From Berberis thunbergii (lineage: Eukaryota; Streptophyta; Magnoliopsida; Ranunculales; Berberidaceae), in the NCBI GenBank assembly GCA_003290165.1, contig QNQO01000819.1:124001-188000 (forward strand): a DNA stretch of 64,000 nucleotides, written 5' to 3'. The position numbers were made by a program, and so were the translations under genes. Shown piece by piece: positions 35,192 to 46,019 of the stretch (its first letter is position 1; each line of letters starts with the position of its first letter). The notes beneath the pieces are model-generated. The model saw only the letters and a list, made by a program, of their open reading frames with translations, was not told where the DNA came from and did not search any database.

Positions 35192-36525
35192 TTAAGCATT
35201 GTGACCTGTTCCAAGTCTTATTCCATGTAGAAAGAACGTATTCCCTCTATATGTTAGTGTCCTGTCTTCCATTCCAATATGCCATAGATGTCCTTGCAAC
35301 TCCAAAGCACCTTTCATTCCTGCAGACTCCCAAACAAACTTAAACAACTCAAGAGCCCTGTCTAACTGCTTCACTCCCCTCCACACCGCCTTCTCTTCAT
35401 CTGATGTCAAAATTTTACCAATACACAAGTAAAACTTATCCTTTTTACTACTCCCATAAACACCTCCACACACTTCTACTTCGACATCCCTAACATTTCC
35501 ACATAAATAATATTGCAAGAGTGTGAAAAGGCACTGCGATGAATGACCTAAAGTCTTCGATAACTTCTTCTGCACGAGGTTTTCCTGATGGCGAGCCTCC
35601 TTGTATCCAATGTCTCTATCCACCAACACATCCTTGATCTGATACAAACCTTCTTTCATCAACTCAAGCTTTGAAACATGATAAAGTAGCCCGCGTCTTT
35701 TTCCAGGAACTTTGTGAGGTCATTCACCATATCCAGAAGATCTCCCCATTGCCGGGAAGGCGGGGAATCAACTTTTTTTGTAGGCATGAGCCGCATCCAT
35801 GAAGTGGACTCAGGGTTGGATGAAACAGTTGCATCTTTTAAGAACTTTAAACAAATTGAAATAATTTGATTACTCATCTTCGCATTTTTTCTAAAGGATT
35901 TATGATTGAACAACTCCATCTCACATTTTAAACCATTCAGAATCTCTTCAAGAGTACCACTCCATATGCGATGCTCAGTGACTTGTGGGCATATCTTAAA
36001 ACGAACCACTTTCCCTTTGTTGCGCAGAGACATTTAAGAAGTCACACCTTGGTGAGTTTATCCAAAGTCATGGTAATCTTTCACTCGGTTTAGCAAAGCA
36101 CGCTTTAGGAATAACCACATTGCTCCCCAACAAGTCCACCGCCTTCTTCCTCAATGCTTGTTGAACTAAAGGCGCCCCAAGGAAGTTCCTCGCGAGTGAT
36201 TTAAACGTCTGAATTCCCTCTTCAATACGCTTGTCCACAACTTCTGAACCATCTTCCACATTAACTACTTTCCCGTCAATCAAATCCACGTTTTTCAACG
36301 AGTGTCTCATTTTATTGAGCTCAAAGTACGCCCCCTTGTACCAATCATCGGAGATAATCTCTTCATTGGGTTCATCCAAATGGTGGATAGAACATCACAC
36401 TTAAATTATGGGGTCCTCTATTTACATACTGACTACATTTCATCCCACAGAGAAGACTCAATATACTCTTCAACCGCATACTTAGACAGCAATGTTGATA
36501 CAATGCGGCTTCTCTCCTCAGAATC
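35192..36525 (-). pseudogene. Conserved plant protein of unknown function, broken in several places
   Basis: Three minus-strand frames line up as one protein: 36379-36068 (EPNEEIISDDWYKGAYFELN ... LLGSNVVIPKACF), 36033-35659 (VVRFKICPQVTEHRIW, QWGDLLDMVNDLTKFLEKD) and 35662-35192 (ALELFKFVWESAGMKGALEL, ending GIRLGTGHNA). An earlier piece, RDSEERSRIVSTLLSKYAVE, starts near 36525 after a TTTACTGTTTAG acceptor. A noncoding first exon with a donor near 36777 (AAG|GTATCG) fits a leader intron. The joins need at least four indels (near 36062, 36045, 36017 and 35685), and further damage with stops lies at 36380-36450. I recall similar plant proteins of unknown role but cannot name them; no catalytic motif is visible. 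Break density is far above neighbouring genes, so I lean to pseudogene, with local consensus errors as the alternative. Confidence 0.6.
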
Positions 36526-36954
36526 TCTAAACAGTAAACACCCAATCAATCAATGGAGTTTTAACCTTTGAATTATCTTACCCAATTGTCCATACTTTCA
36601 GTTTATCTCTTCAATAATCCCTCCATTGTTTCATTGCGACATTTTCTCAAACAGATTATGAACATGAACTTATCGGACAGTAGCTAACGTAGACCGTAAT
36701 TTAATGAAAGTTATGAACGAAACCCTCACTGAGAAATCCGAGCTACTTAAAAAAGAGTGAAGTAGATCTAACGATACCTTAGAAGTTTTTCTTCATGCTA
36801 GCGCGTTTGGAGTTGCGAAAACGAGAGAATGTTCGCTTAATGAAGAGGGAGGTGACAAGATTTTAGTCTAGTCCAATAAAACACGTTTATGGAAATGGCT
36901 CTCAGACCAATGGCAGGACAAAATCTACAGGACCCAAAACAAATTTCAAACGAA

Positions 36955-37250
36955 TTTTTTTCAAACCAATATGGTGGATTCGGTTTTCGATTTTTAAGTG
37001 ATTTTAACAAACACGAGTGAACTGGCCAAATTTATTTAATATATTTATAATATGTTTAATTTACTCGGTCGGTTTGATTTTAATAACATTTTAATTGGTT
37101 GATTTGGTTCAATTTGCAGTTTATATAAATTAATATTAGTTCAATTTCGGTTCAGTTTTCTTGATGTTTGGTTTGGTTTCGCTTTGCCATTTTATCAAAC
37201 CGACTTATTTGATTCGATTGGTGGTTTTCATTGAAAATTAAACCATAAAC
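36955..37250. repeat. Element family R2, copy 2 (diverged)
   Basis: CGGTTTTCGATTTTTAAGTG at the left and inverted AACCG motifs at the right flank an AT-rich centre. More decayed than the 30885 and 41188 copies. Confidence 0.5.
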
Positions 37251-37265
37251 CACCTAGCAAGACCT

Positions 37266-37345
37266 CAACATCATCGTCATCATCATCAAAGTCCATTTTC
37301 GTTACTGTTGGGATCGGGCTACACAGATTTTGGCAAGTGACACGA
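37266..37345 (-). mobile_element. RTE LINE 3' tail
   Basis: Reading minus, GTAGCCCGATCCCAACAG then AATGGACTTTGATGATGATG matches the end of the LINE at 18430-18496. Its 5' extent is unclear. Confidence 0.6.
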
Positions 37346-37425
37346 CAAATATTGAAATTCAGAATAGAAGTGCAGATTACCACTGCTGGCCAACATGAAT
37401 ACCAAAGCAAGACCTGACATATCAA

Positions 37426-38376
37426 CATAGGCGGACCTACTAAGGGGCGAGGGGAGCAGCTGCCCCCCCCCCCCCCCCCCCCCTTAATTTTTTAAATATT
37501 TTTAGTATATATATTTTAGTTTTAAAAAATCCATTATATAATGTAGAATACAATATTAGCTTTGTTTATACAAATTTTTCAATATGTCTTTGTTGGTGTA
37601 GTAGTTGTAGGTTTGTTATTTTTGGTAAAAGACCTGAGTTCGATACTCTTCGAGTGCATTTTTATTTCATTTTTAATGCAATTTTATTATTAATTACAAA
37701 CATTAAAAAATGTTTAGTTTAATAAAAATTATTAACATTAAATAAATGAATTTGTTTCTCACAAGTGGTATAATTGTATAAAACTTCCAACAAAAAATAT
37801 TTAAAATTAATATCTAAAATAATAACTATAGAATTCAATGAAAATATATACCATTAGCTAATTCGTACAAAATTTGAGCCTCATTTAAACTATTTTTTCT
37901 ATGAAATTGTATTATGATCATACTAGGTTCGCAAATTACAAAAAAAAAATTAGCTTCACCTAGATATGGATACAATTATTTTGCGATATTAGTTATATAT
38001 TCTAGTTATTATGCTCAATCCTTGCTAAGGTTATCGATAGTGATCTTATTTTGGCTTAAAATTGGACTAAATTGAATCCAAATTTGGTATAATGCAATGT
38101 ATTTTGATAGTTGTATTTTTTTATTAATTACTAGCTTAGGTAGAAAAAAAATTTGGCTTTACCATTGATAACTACTATTATAAACTAATAAGTATCATTT
38201 TGCCAATGGCATGACAGCTCAATCTCAATGGTTAGAGCTTGACAGATGGTACCACTAGGTATCTTTAGTGGATTCTGAGATCCTATAAAAACCCTGCTTG
38301 CCTTTCAAAAAAAAAAAAAAAAATATTTTTTTTTTCATTTCACCCACCATCGACTAAAATCCTGAGTCCGCCCCTG
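37426..38376. mobile_element. Non-autonomous hAT-like element with perfect 8-bp target duplication
   Basis: CATATCAA occurs at 37418-37425 and 38377-38384, directly against the termini. The termini are CATAGGCGGACC and, inverted, CAGGGGCGGACTCAGG (9 of the first 11 bases identical). Eight-bp duplications and short termini starting CA fit the hAT superfamily. It is 951 bp with no transposase. A run of 21 C lies at 37463-37483. The inside carries tRNA-like modules (37588-37655 and 38212-38325). Confidence 0.8.
38212..38325 (+). mobile_element. SINE-like module with A-tail inside the hAT-like element
   Basis: CTCAATGGTTAGAGC is box A-like and GGATTCTGAGATCC box B-like; it ends CCTGCTTGCC followed by a long A-run. 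Similar layout to family S1 but a different sequence. Confidence 0.5.
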
Positions 38377-38783
38377 CATATCAATGCTGCGTGTTGTCAA
38401 ATAACTGTATGCTTCGCACAAATCAAAATAAGTATTAACAAAAGACTGCAAATATATGTCTCTCGTATATGAGTGTTTCATAATGCTGATATACACCTTA
38501 CTGAAGAAATGAGTATTTACACATAATATCCACTGCATGCAAGGTATTTTCTTTAGAGCTGCACCACTTGATGCAACAGTTACAAGTTGTGATACACAAA
38601 TCTTCAGAGATAAGCCAGGCGCGGACTTGATGTGACAGTACAAATTTTGCCGCATCCACCACTATACATGATGATATACAAAACCTTTCGAGAGAACCGG
38701 TGCCAGGTATCACAGCTAGCTAGACCTCTTGACGACCGCCTGCACAACTCGTGAAATCTTATAACCTCCTATACAGATTCTTC

Positions 38784-40918
38784 TTATAATGATTTAACTA
38801 TCCACATTTTATACCTATATATATACAATATACAACACAAGGTACAATAAGATTTGCATCTGCAAGATGCTTGCAAAGCTTGATATATGGTTCTACTTTT
38901 CCCGATTTCTGTATATTTTTCCGTAGCCCCTGCAACACAGCTACCCTGTCCAAATAGTCGGGACATAAACCCATGTCAAGCATTTTTATAACAGTTTCTG
39001 AAGCATCCTCAAAATGCCCACCTTTTATGTATCCCCTCAACAACCAGGATAATGTTTTCTTTCTACGTATGGAGCTGCTAGCCTCTGTGCCAGTGAGTAG
39101 CCGCGAAACAGAGTTAACCTCCTTTTGAGAAGCACATATGGCTAGGACTATGTCGTAAAGCCCTCTGTCAGGTGCCTTACCTAGAAGCTTCATTTCCCAC
39201 AACTGTTGCTCAGCCTCAAGCCCTCGACCAGAACAAATGTACATGGCTAGAAGTCTCTCATGAACTACTCCGGAGTATGCAGAACTTCCATCCTGAATCA
39301 CCCAATTGGACAATCTAACCCCATCGTGGACAAGATCTGATTGATAATCTTCTATAAGCTTAACATCTTCAACATCAAGCTCAGCTACCAAACCTGCCTT
39401 CATGTAACCTTTTAATTTCCGTGATGCTTTTGCAATCTCATTTAGCTCCTTGACAACTGCAGTCATTGCAATGAGATAACTATATACTTCTGGTTTTAGA
39501 CCACACTCCCTAAAGTCGATCACCAATTTAACTGCACTACGGTAGTCTCCATCAACCTAACAATAATACAAAGCATAATTCAGGTGGTTTTAGGATAAAA
39601 CCTAAAACAAAAGAAAAAGTTCAGATCATCCAAAAACTGTCGCACAAGTATACCAGTAGTTCTACTTCTTATTGTATCATATCCCAGTAAACAACGTTCT
39701 AAACCCAAGGGACTAGATGAAAGAACCCAAACAGACGGTAATAATTATACCATCGTGTGCAAAATTTGATGAAACAATCCAATCAATCTAATACACTGTG
39801 CTAACATCATGTCAAAAGATGATAGCATGCAAGTAATGCGAACAAGGTTATAATTGCTTAAGCAAAGCTCCAAAGATAAATGTGATCAATATGTATCGAA
39901 ATGTAAAATGAGAACAACAGTAAACACTTCAAGTGATTATAATTTATCAACATACTGCAAAATGTAGAAAATTCATATACAAAAGAAGACTAGGCCTATA
40001 GAGCTGCACTAACCTACATTTTACCGAAGCATGCATTGTGAAGCATATATTGTTCATTTTCAAAACAATTTTTTAACACTACAAACCTAACACAAAATTC
40101 AGGGAATTCTATCTAATTCTTAATACTATATTAGGGAATTAAATCACAAAAAGAGATGCATACCATCATCTTCCATGCAAGATAACCTGTCGGGCCTCCT
40201 TTACCACTCTCCTCGTCATCCACACTACACGTAATTCCCCGTCTCAACACCTCTTTAACAAACAAAACTCCCACTGTCCTTCTTCTCCATATTCCAATAC
40301 AAAGATATCACCTTCTCCATCATACTAAAACTCGGCCTCAACCCAACACAATCCATATCCATCAAAAGATCAACCACATCCCCACACCATGTTCCCCTTC
40401 TAATCAACTTCTTCACCCACCCACACATAATCGAACCATAAGCCTCCATAGTCTCCTTATCCACTCTATTCTCCTTCTGCAGCCACTCAAACACCTCCAA
40501 TGCACACCAAGAATCCCTCCCTTCTTGCGAAAAATACACCAATACCAATTGCAGCTCCCGTGATGAAAGCCGATTATTCATCTCTTCAAGAACATCTGCT
40601 GGCTCCCTCACCATTCTCTCCAACTCTTCAATCGCTTCGAAAAACCCTTCACTCATTTCATCCTCCTCATCACTTGTCAAGAACTGGTTCAAACTCAATT
40701 GACCCAAATAGCTTGAATTCCCCAACCCCGCTTCTCTTCCTCACCACATATGAACTCTCTTTCAACCCCTTTGTTCTCAGCGAAACCCTAAAACAAGATT
40801 GCACCAATAAACTCGAACTAAACCTTGAAACAACAAATTGAGACCTTGGGTACAAACAACAAGAGGTTCTTGAAAACCCCAATTCGATCAAAGAAGCTAA
40901 TCCGTGAGCTAAAGCCAT
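38784..40918 (-). CDS. Plastid PPR protein (At2g30100-like), 2 exons, three single-base indels
   Basis: PPR proteins bind organelle RNAs and direct their processing. Exon 1 is 40918-40164 and exon 2 39556-38784, joined by a 607-bp GT-AG intron (KMM|VDGDY). The N-terminus MALAHGLASLIELGFSRTSC is basic/hydroxylated and looks like a transit peptide. Conserved runs include EGFFEAIEELERMVREPADV, SSRELQLVLVYFSQEGRDSW, VHERLLAMYICSGRG and SASQKEV-type PPR helices; the C-end is YKMWIVKSL. Three frame breaks: an extra base in 40691-40693 and in 40270-40272, and a missing base near 38814-38815. Correcting them gives exon lengths 753 and 774, both multiples of three, and 508 aa, near the ~510 of the Arabidopsis relative (length from memory). 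Uncorrected, the C-end reads CIYIGIKCG and stops at 38798. I regard the gene as functional. Confidence 0.83.
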
Positions 40919-41187
40919 GAATCCTACTCACAAAACTCGAAATTTTTCCACAAAAAATCGATCCTTAGAGTGAGAAATCAATTTGGGCTTCTGATGTGGA
41001 ACTCAAATTCGACGAATGAGGAACCCATAAACGAAGAATATATGTTTTTATGAAGAATCTGAGAAACCCTAATTTGAATTTGGGTTTTTGAAGCCTTCTC
41101 AGTTTTTTCTTCCCGCCATGCAAGGTTCAAGCAAGGATCTAATTTCTCCAAAATCTTCTGGACATTTAAATCAGCCCTTCTAGATAG

Positions 41188-41560
41188 GGCTGAACAAAAT
41201 ATCGAATCGATTGGTTTGGTTTAAATTCGGTTTGGATCGGTTTCGATTTAAAAAAAATGTAAAACTGAAGTGGTCGGTTTCGGTTTTCGGTTTTTATGTG
41301 ATTTAAACCGACCAAACCGAACCGAATATTTAAATATATTATATTATTTAATATTTAAATATATTATATTTATATATAAATAATATAATATGTTTAAATA
41401 TTCGGTTCAGTTCGGTTTTATTTCGATTTTGGTTCGATTTTAGTCGGTTTGGTTCGGTTACGATTTGCATAAATTGAAATCGGTTCGGTTTCGGATCGGT
41501 TTTGTTAATGGTCGGTTCGATTTCGGTTTGAAAATTTTAAAACCGAACCATCGCCCTACT
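41188..41560. repeat. AT-rich inverted-repeat element, family R2, copy 3 (best preserved)
   Basis: AGGGCTGAACA at the left and, inverted, TAGGGCGATGG at the right; the arms are packed with CGGTTCGG motifs around an ATTTAAATATATTATATT centre. Flanking TTCTAGAT and TTTTAGAT suggest an 8-bp target duplication. It lies 270 bp upstream of the PPR start codon. Confidence 0.7.
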
Positions 41561-41561
41561 T

Positions 41562-41708
41562 TTAGATGTCGAGGAAACGGGCGAGGGGTGGGTATTACCA
41601 CTCATTCCTTCGAGATTCACAACGTTGTATATCCCGAAAAAATAAGTGCGCATTTCGAGAAAATGAGCATCACACCCACCTCCTCGCCGGTTTCCTCAGC
41701 CATTTAGA
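41562..41708. repeat. Foldback MITE, family R4, copy 2
   Basis: TTTAGATGTCGAGGAAAC at the left and GGTTTCCTCAGCCATTTAG at the right, with GGCGAGGGGTGGGT facing ACCCACCTCCTCGCC inside. Confidence 0.7.
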
Positions 41709-41867
41709 ATTTTTGCATTTAAATACTGGGTTACTTGTAACTTTCGCATCACTAATCATCGTTACATTAGCCCTTGACTAGTTGTCGACGTTGATTGATC
41801 GTCACAAATTACCAAACGCAACGACTACATCACATCATCATTTTTTTTTCTCACACTACGGTGAGTT

Positions 41868-44210
41868 TTTTTTTAACTTCCTACAACCACCAATAAATAT
41901 GCATAACAGAGAAATTCAAACTCAAAACAAAAAAAATACAAAATAGAATAACTTTTGATCAATTTAAACCCTCAATTGATATTGATTCTCAAGTTCATCA
42001 AAACACAAAAGTTGTAGTACTATGAGTTATCTAATAAACACAACTTGAATCACTTAATAATATTTTGAAATGAGCAAGTTATAATCATTTTACTAAAGGC
42101 GTGCAAATCTGTCTTGCAATGAAAACGGAATAGTGTTCTTGATTTCGGACAATTTATATGCTCGATCAAGACCGATTATAAAGTTGATCAAAAAACAAAA
42201 TTTGTAATAATCTAAGTTATCTTATAAACAAAACTTAAATCAATTGAAAAGGTCTCCATTGTGCAATGCGGGGTATGCGGGATTCGTTCAGATTGTGCAA
42301 CTTTAGTAAAATGACCATAACTTGCTCATTTCAAAACATTTTCAAGTGACTCAAGTTGTGTTTATTAAATAAATCAGATTACTACAACTTTTATGTTTTA
42401 ATCAACTTGAGAATCGATCTCGATCAAGCACATAAATTGGCCGAAAGTCATAAACACTATCTCATTTTCATTGCAAAACATATTTGCGCGACTTTAGTAA
42501 AATGACCATAACTTGCTCATTTCAAAACATTTTTAATTGATTCAGTTGTGTTTATTAGATAAACCAGAGTACTACAACCTTTTTAATTTTGATCAACTTG
42601 AGATCGGTCTTAATTGAGAATTTAAATTGGTCGAAAGTTACCCTGTTTTGCGTTTTTTTTCGTTTTTCAGTTTGAGTTTCTCTGTTATGTTAAGTTATGT
42701 ATATTTATTAAGTTTATCTATTATGTTAAGTTATGTATATTTATTGAGTTTGGGTTTAAGGGTTTCGACTTTGAGGAATTTTGAGAGTTTTTTTAGTGAA
42801 AGTGGGGAGATTTGCAAGAGATTTCGAATGGAGGATGGAGAAACCATTGTCGATTTGAATGGTGAAGAAAAAATGGATGGTCTTTGTTTAGCAACGACCA
42901 CCTTGCACCACCAATTCCTCTCTCTCTTTCACCATTCTACTATCCCACACCACCTATATAAACCAAAGCCATTCATTTTTTTTCCCTCACCATTCAAATC
43001 AACAATGATCCCCCCCCATTCAAAGTCTTCTCTTCCAAATCCCTCCCCACACTCAAATCTCCTCCCTCTCCCTCGAAAACTCTCAAAATCTCCATAAAGT
43101 TGAAACCCTTAAACCCAAATTCAATAAATATGCATAACAGACAAACCCAAACTAAAAACGAAAAAAATGAAAACAGGGTAACTTTCAAGTCAATTTAAAC
43201 CCTCAATTAAGACTGATTCTTAAGCTCATCAAAACAATAATGTTTATTACTCTGAGTTATCTAATAAACACAACTTGAATCACTTAAAAATGTTTTGAAA
43301 TGAACAAGTTATGATCATTTTACTAAAATCGCGCAAATTTGTCCGAAAAAATGAAAACGGGATAGTGTTTCTGACATTCGACTAACCTGTGTGCTCAATC
43401 GATACTGATTCTGAAGTTGGTCAAAACACAAAAGTTGTAGTACTCTTAGTTATCTAATAAAAACAACATAAATTACTTTAAAAATATTTTAAAAATGAAC
43501 AGGTTTATGGTCATTTTAGTAAAGTCGCACAAAACAAAACAAAACAACAAAATTTGTGCAGAGCGCACTACAAACAATTTTTTTCTGCACGGCTTTTACT
43601 AGAATGACCATAAATTGCTCATTTCAAAATATTTAAAGTGATTAAATTTTTTTTATTAGATAACTGAGAGTACTACAACGTTTGTGTTTTGACAAACTTC
43701 AAAATCAGTATTGATCAAGCACATAAGTCAGTCGAAAGTCAGAACACTAATCCCATTTTCATTTTCCGATATATTTGCACGACTTTAGTTAAAATGGCTA
43801 TAACTTGCTCAGTTCAAAATATTTTCAAGTGATTCAAGTTGTGTTGATTAGATAACTCAGAGTACTACAACTTTCGTGCTTTTGATGAGCTAAGAATTAG
43901 TCTTAATTGATGGTTTAAATTGGTTCGAAAGTTACCATATATTTTCATTTTTTTCGTTTTGAGTTTGGGTTTGTTTGTTATGTTAAGTTATGCGTATTTA
44001 TTGAATTGGGTTTAAGGGGATTTTGAGAGTTTTCGAGGGAGAGGGAGGAGATTTGCAAGAGATTTGAGTATGGGGAGAGATTTGAAAAATGAGATTTCGA
44101 AATGGGGGAGGGAGAAACCATTGCCTTGTCGATTTGAATGGTGGGGGAAAAATTTGATGATTTTTGTTTATATAGGTGGTGTGAAAAAGTAAAAAATAAA
44201 AAAATCAATG
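41868..44210. repeat. Double palindrome of ~190-bp units, orientation (--++)(--++)
   Basis: A unit containing TTTAGTAAAATGACCATAAC then TTGCTCATTTCAAAACATTT occurs forward near 42302, 42492, 43590 and 43785. It occurs reversed near 42060, 43287 and 43480, and decayed reversed at 42120-42245. Same-strand neighbours are 190-195 bp apart. The two foldbacks join through 42790-43080, which is itself palindromic about ~42930: GAGAGATTTGCAAGAG-type sequence on one side and its inverse on the other. No open frame looks real. Confidence 0.75.
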
Positions 44211-44345
44211 GTTGGTGTGAGAGAGAGAATGTGGTGGTGCAAGGTAGTCGTTGTCTTTTTATTTATATAGGTGGTGTGAGAAATAAAGTAGGTGGTGTGA
44301 AAATGAGGAAAAAAATGGATGATTTTTTGTTTATACCTCTCAGAA
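42940..44345. promoter_or_regulatory. Repeated TATA-bearing block CACACCACCTATATAAA
   Basis: CACACCACCTATATAAACC lies at about 42947-42965 (plus). The inverse, TATATAGGTGGTGTGA, lies near 44170 and 44265, with a fragment GGTGGTGTGA near 44290. A well-formed TATA box kept at the edges of both palindromes could drive transcription across them. This is inference from sequence only. Confidence 0.4.
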
Positions 44346-44464
44346 ATCAAAGGCTTAGATTTTGGGCTTCGTTATCTCAAACATTTCACCTTGATGAAAA
44401 TATAAGGACCAAATGAAATCATAATCGTATTTCGAAAAAATTTCAAAAGTTGATTTAAAAATTT

Positions 44465-46000
44465 GAATCTCAAACAATTCATCTCGAGATAAATCTAACG
44501 CTTCAAATTTAATCACACCCGTATCGAGATAAAATAAACGGCCCATATTTTATCACAACATCTCGAGATACATCTAACGGTTTAGATTTAATCATGCACG
44601 TACCTCGGGGTAAATCTAACGATCCAAATTTAATCCCACGTATCTCAAGTTAAATCTAATGGTCTAGATTTAATCACACATGTCTCGAGGTTGATCTAAT
44701 TGTCGAAGTTTAATCAAAACATCTCGAGGTACATCCAACGTCGAAAATTAATCATGCACACACCTCAAAGTAAATTTAGCAATCAATATTTAATCACACA
44801 CATCTCAAGGTAAATCTAACGATTAAGATTTAATCATATACACATCTTGGGAAAAATCTAATTGTTTACATTTTATCGAACATGCATCTCGAAGGCAATC
44901 TAACGGCAAAAAACTTTCAATTCTTATTCCTCCTCCCTCATCCTTCTTCTCCTCGTTCCTCCTTCTTCTTCTTCTTCCCTTCTTCCTCATCTGCTTCGAT
45001 GACAGTGATGCTGTGAAACAAGGAGAAATAAGGATAATAGGAGGATGAAAAAGTTATATTTTACAGCCGTCAGATTTTATTGAGATGTGTGCAAAAGTAA
45101 ATATAAATCGTAAATTTTTTTTTTGAGATGCGTGCAATATTTAAATTTACTCATTAGATTTATCTCGAGATGCATGCACAATTAATATCAACAAATAGAT
45201 TTACCTAGAGATTCTTGCACAATTAATCTGAAATGTAAGTTTTACCTCGAGTGTGCACAATTAAATTTGGATTGTTTGAATTTAAACGTTAGATTTTCCT
45301 ATAGATTCATCACTATTAAATTTTGGACCGTTAGATTTTTCTCAAGATGCGCATGATCAAATTATGACAGTTATATTTATCTGGAGATGTGTGTACAATT
45401 GATTTGATCATTTAGTTTTTCCTTAAGATGAGTTCATGATAATTTGGACTGATTAAATTTAGATCGTAAAATTTTATCGAGACGCAAAAATGAAAAATCT
45501 TTTAAACGTTAGATTTCTATCGAGATGCGTGCATGAATAAATTTGAACGATTAGGTTTACCTCGATATGTGTGTTCAATTAACTTGAACTGATAGATTTA
45601 CCTCGAGATGTATCCACAATTAATATGAAACATTAGATTTACCTCGAAATGCGTTTACGACTACTTTTTAATAATGATTAAATTTAGACCGTTTGATTTT
45701 CCTCGAGGTTGGAAAACAATTAGTTAATGGATCGTTAGATTCACATCAAGATGAGTTGTTTGAGATATAAAATCTGGACCATTGGATTTTCTTGAGATGC
45801 GTTATTTAATATACTTTTATTCGAGATGAGTTGTGTAAGATTAAATCAGTTGGATTTTCCTCGATATGAGCTATTTGATTTAAAAATTTTAAATCAATGT
45901 TGGATTTTTCTCAAGATATGATTAAGATATCAATTCGCCCTTAGGATTTTTCCTCGAGATTAGATGTTCGAGATACAAAATATTAAATCTAAGATTTTGA
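44465..46000. mobile_element. Giant foldback made of ~43-bp CTCGAG-rich tandem units
   Basis: The left arm 44465-44905 holds about 11 units of the form ATCTCGAGGTAAATCTAACG plus GTTTAGATTTAATCACAC, spaced 38-46 bp. The right arm 45065-45960 holds about 21 units in the opposite orientation (TAGATTTACCTCGAGATGYG plus TGCACAATTAA). The centre 44906-45060 is a non-repeated CT-rich/coding-like stretch. Weak outer termini: GGACCAAATGA near 44405 and its rough inverse near 46010. This resembles foldback/MULE-type elements with subterminal repeats, but I do not recognise the unit. Confidence 0.7.
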
Positions 46001-46019
46001 TGGACATTTTGGTCATTTA

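Noticed and set aside
37588..37655. Possible tRNA gene (TTCGA box-like GAGTTCGATACTC)
   Set aside because: No acceptor stem or anticodon arm can be drawn; it is better taken as a tRNA-like module within the hAT-like element.
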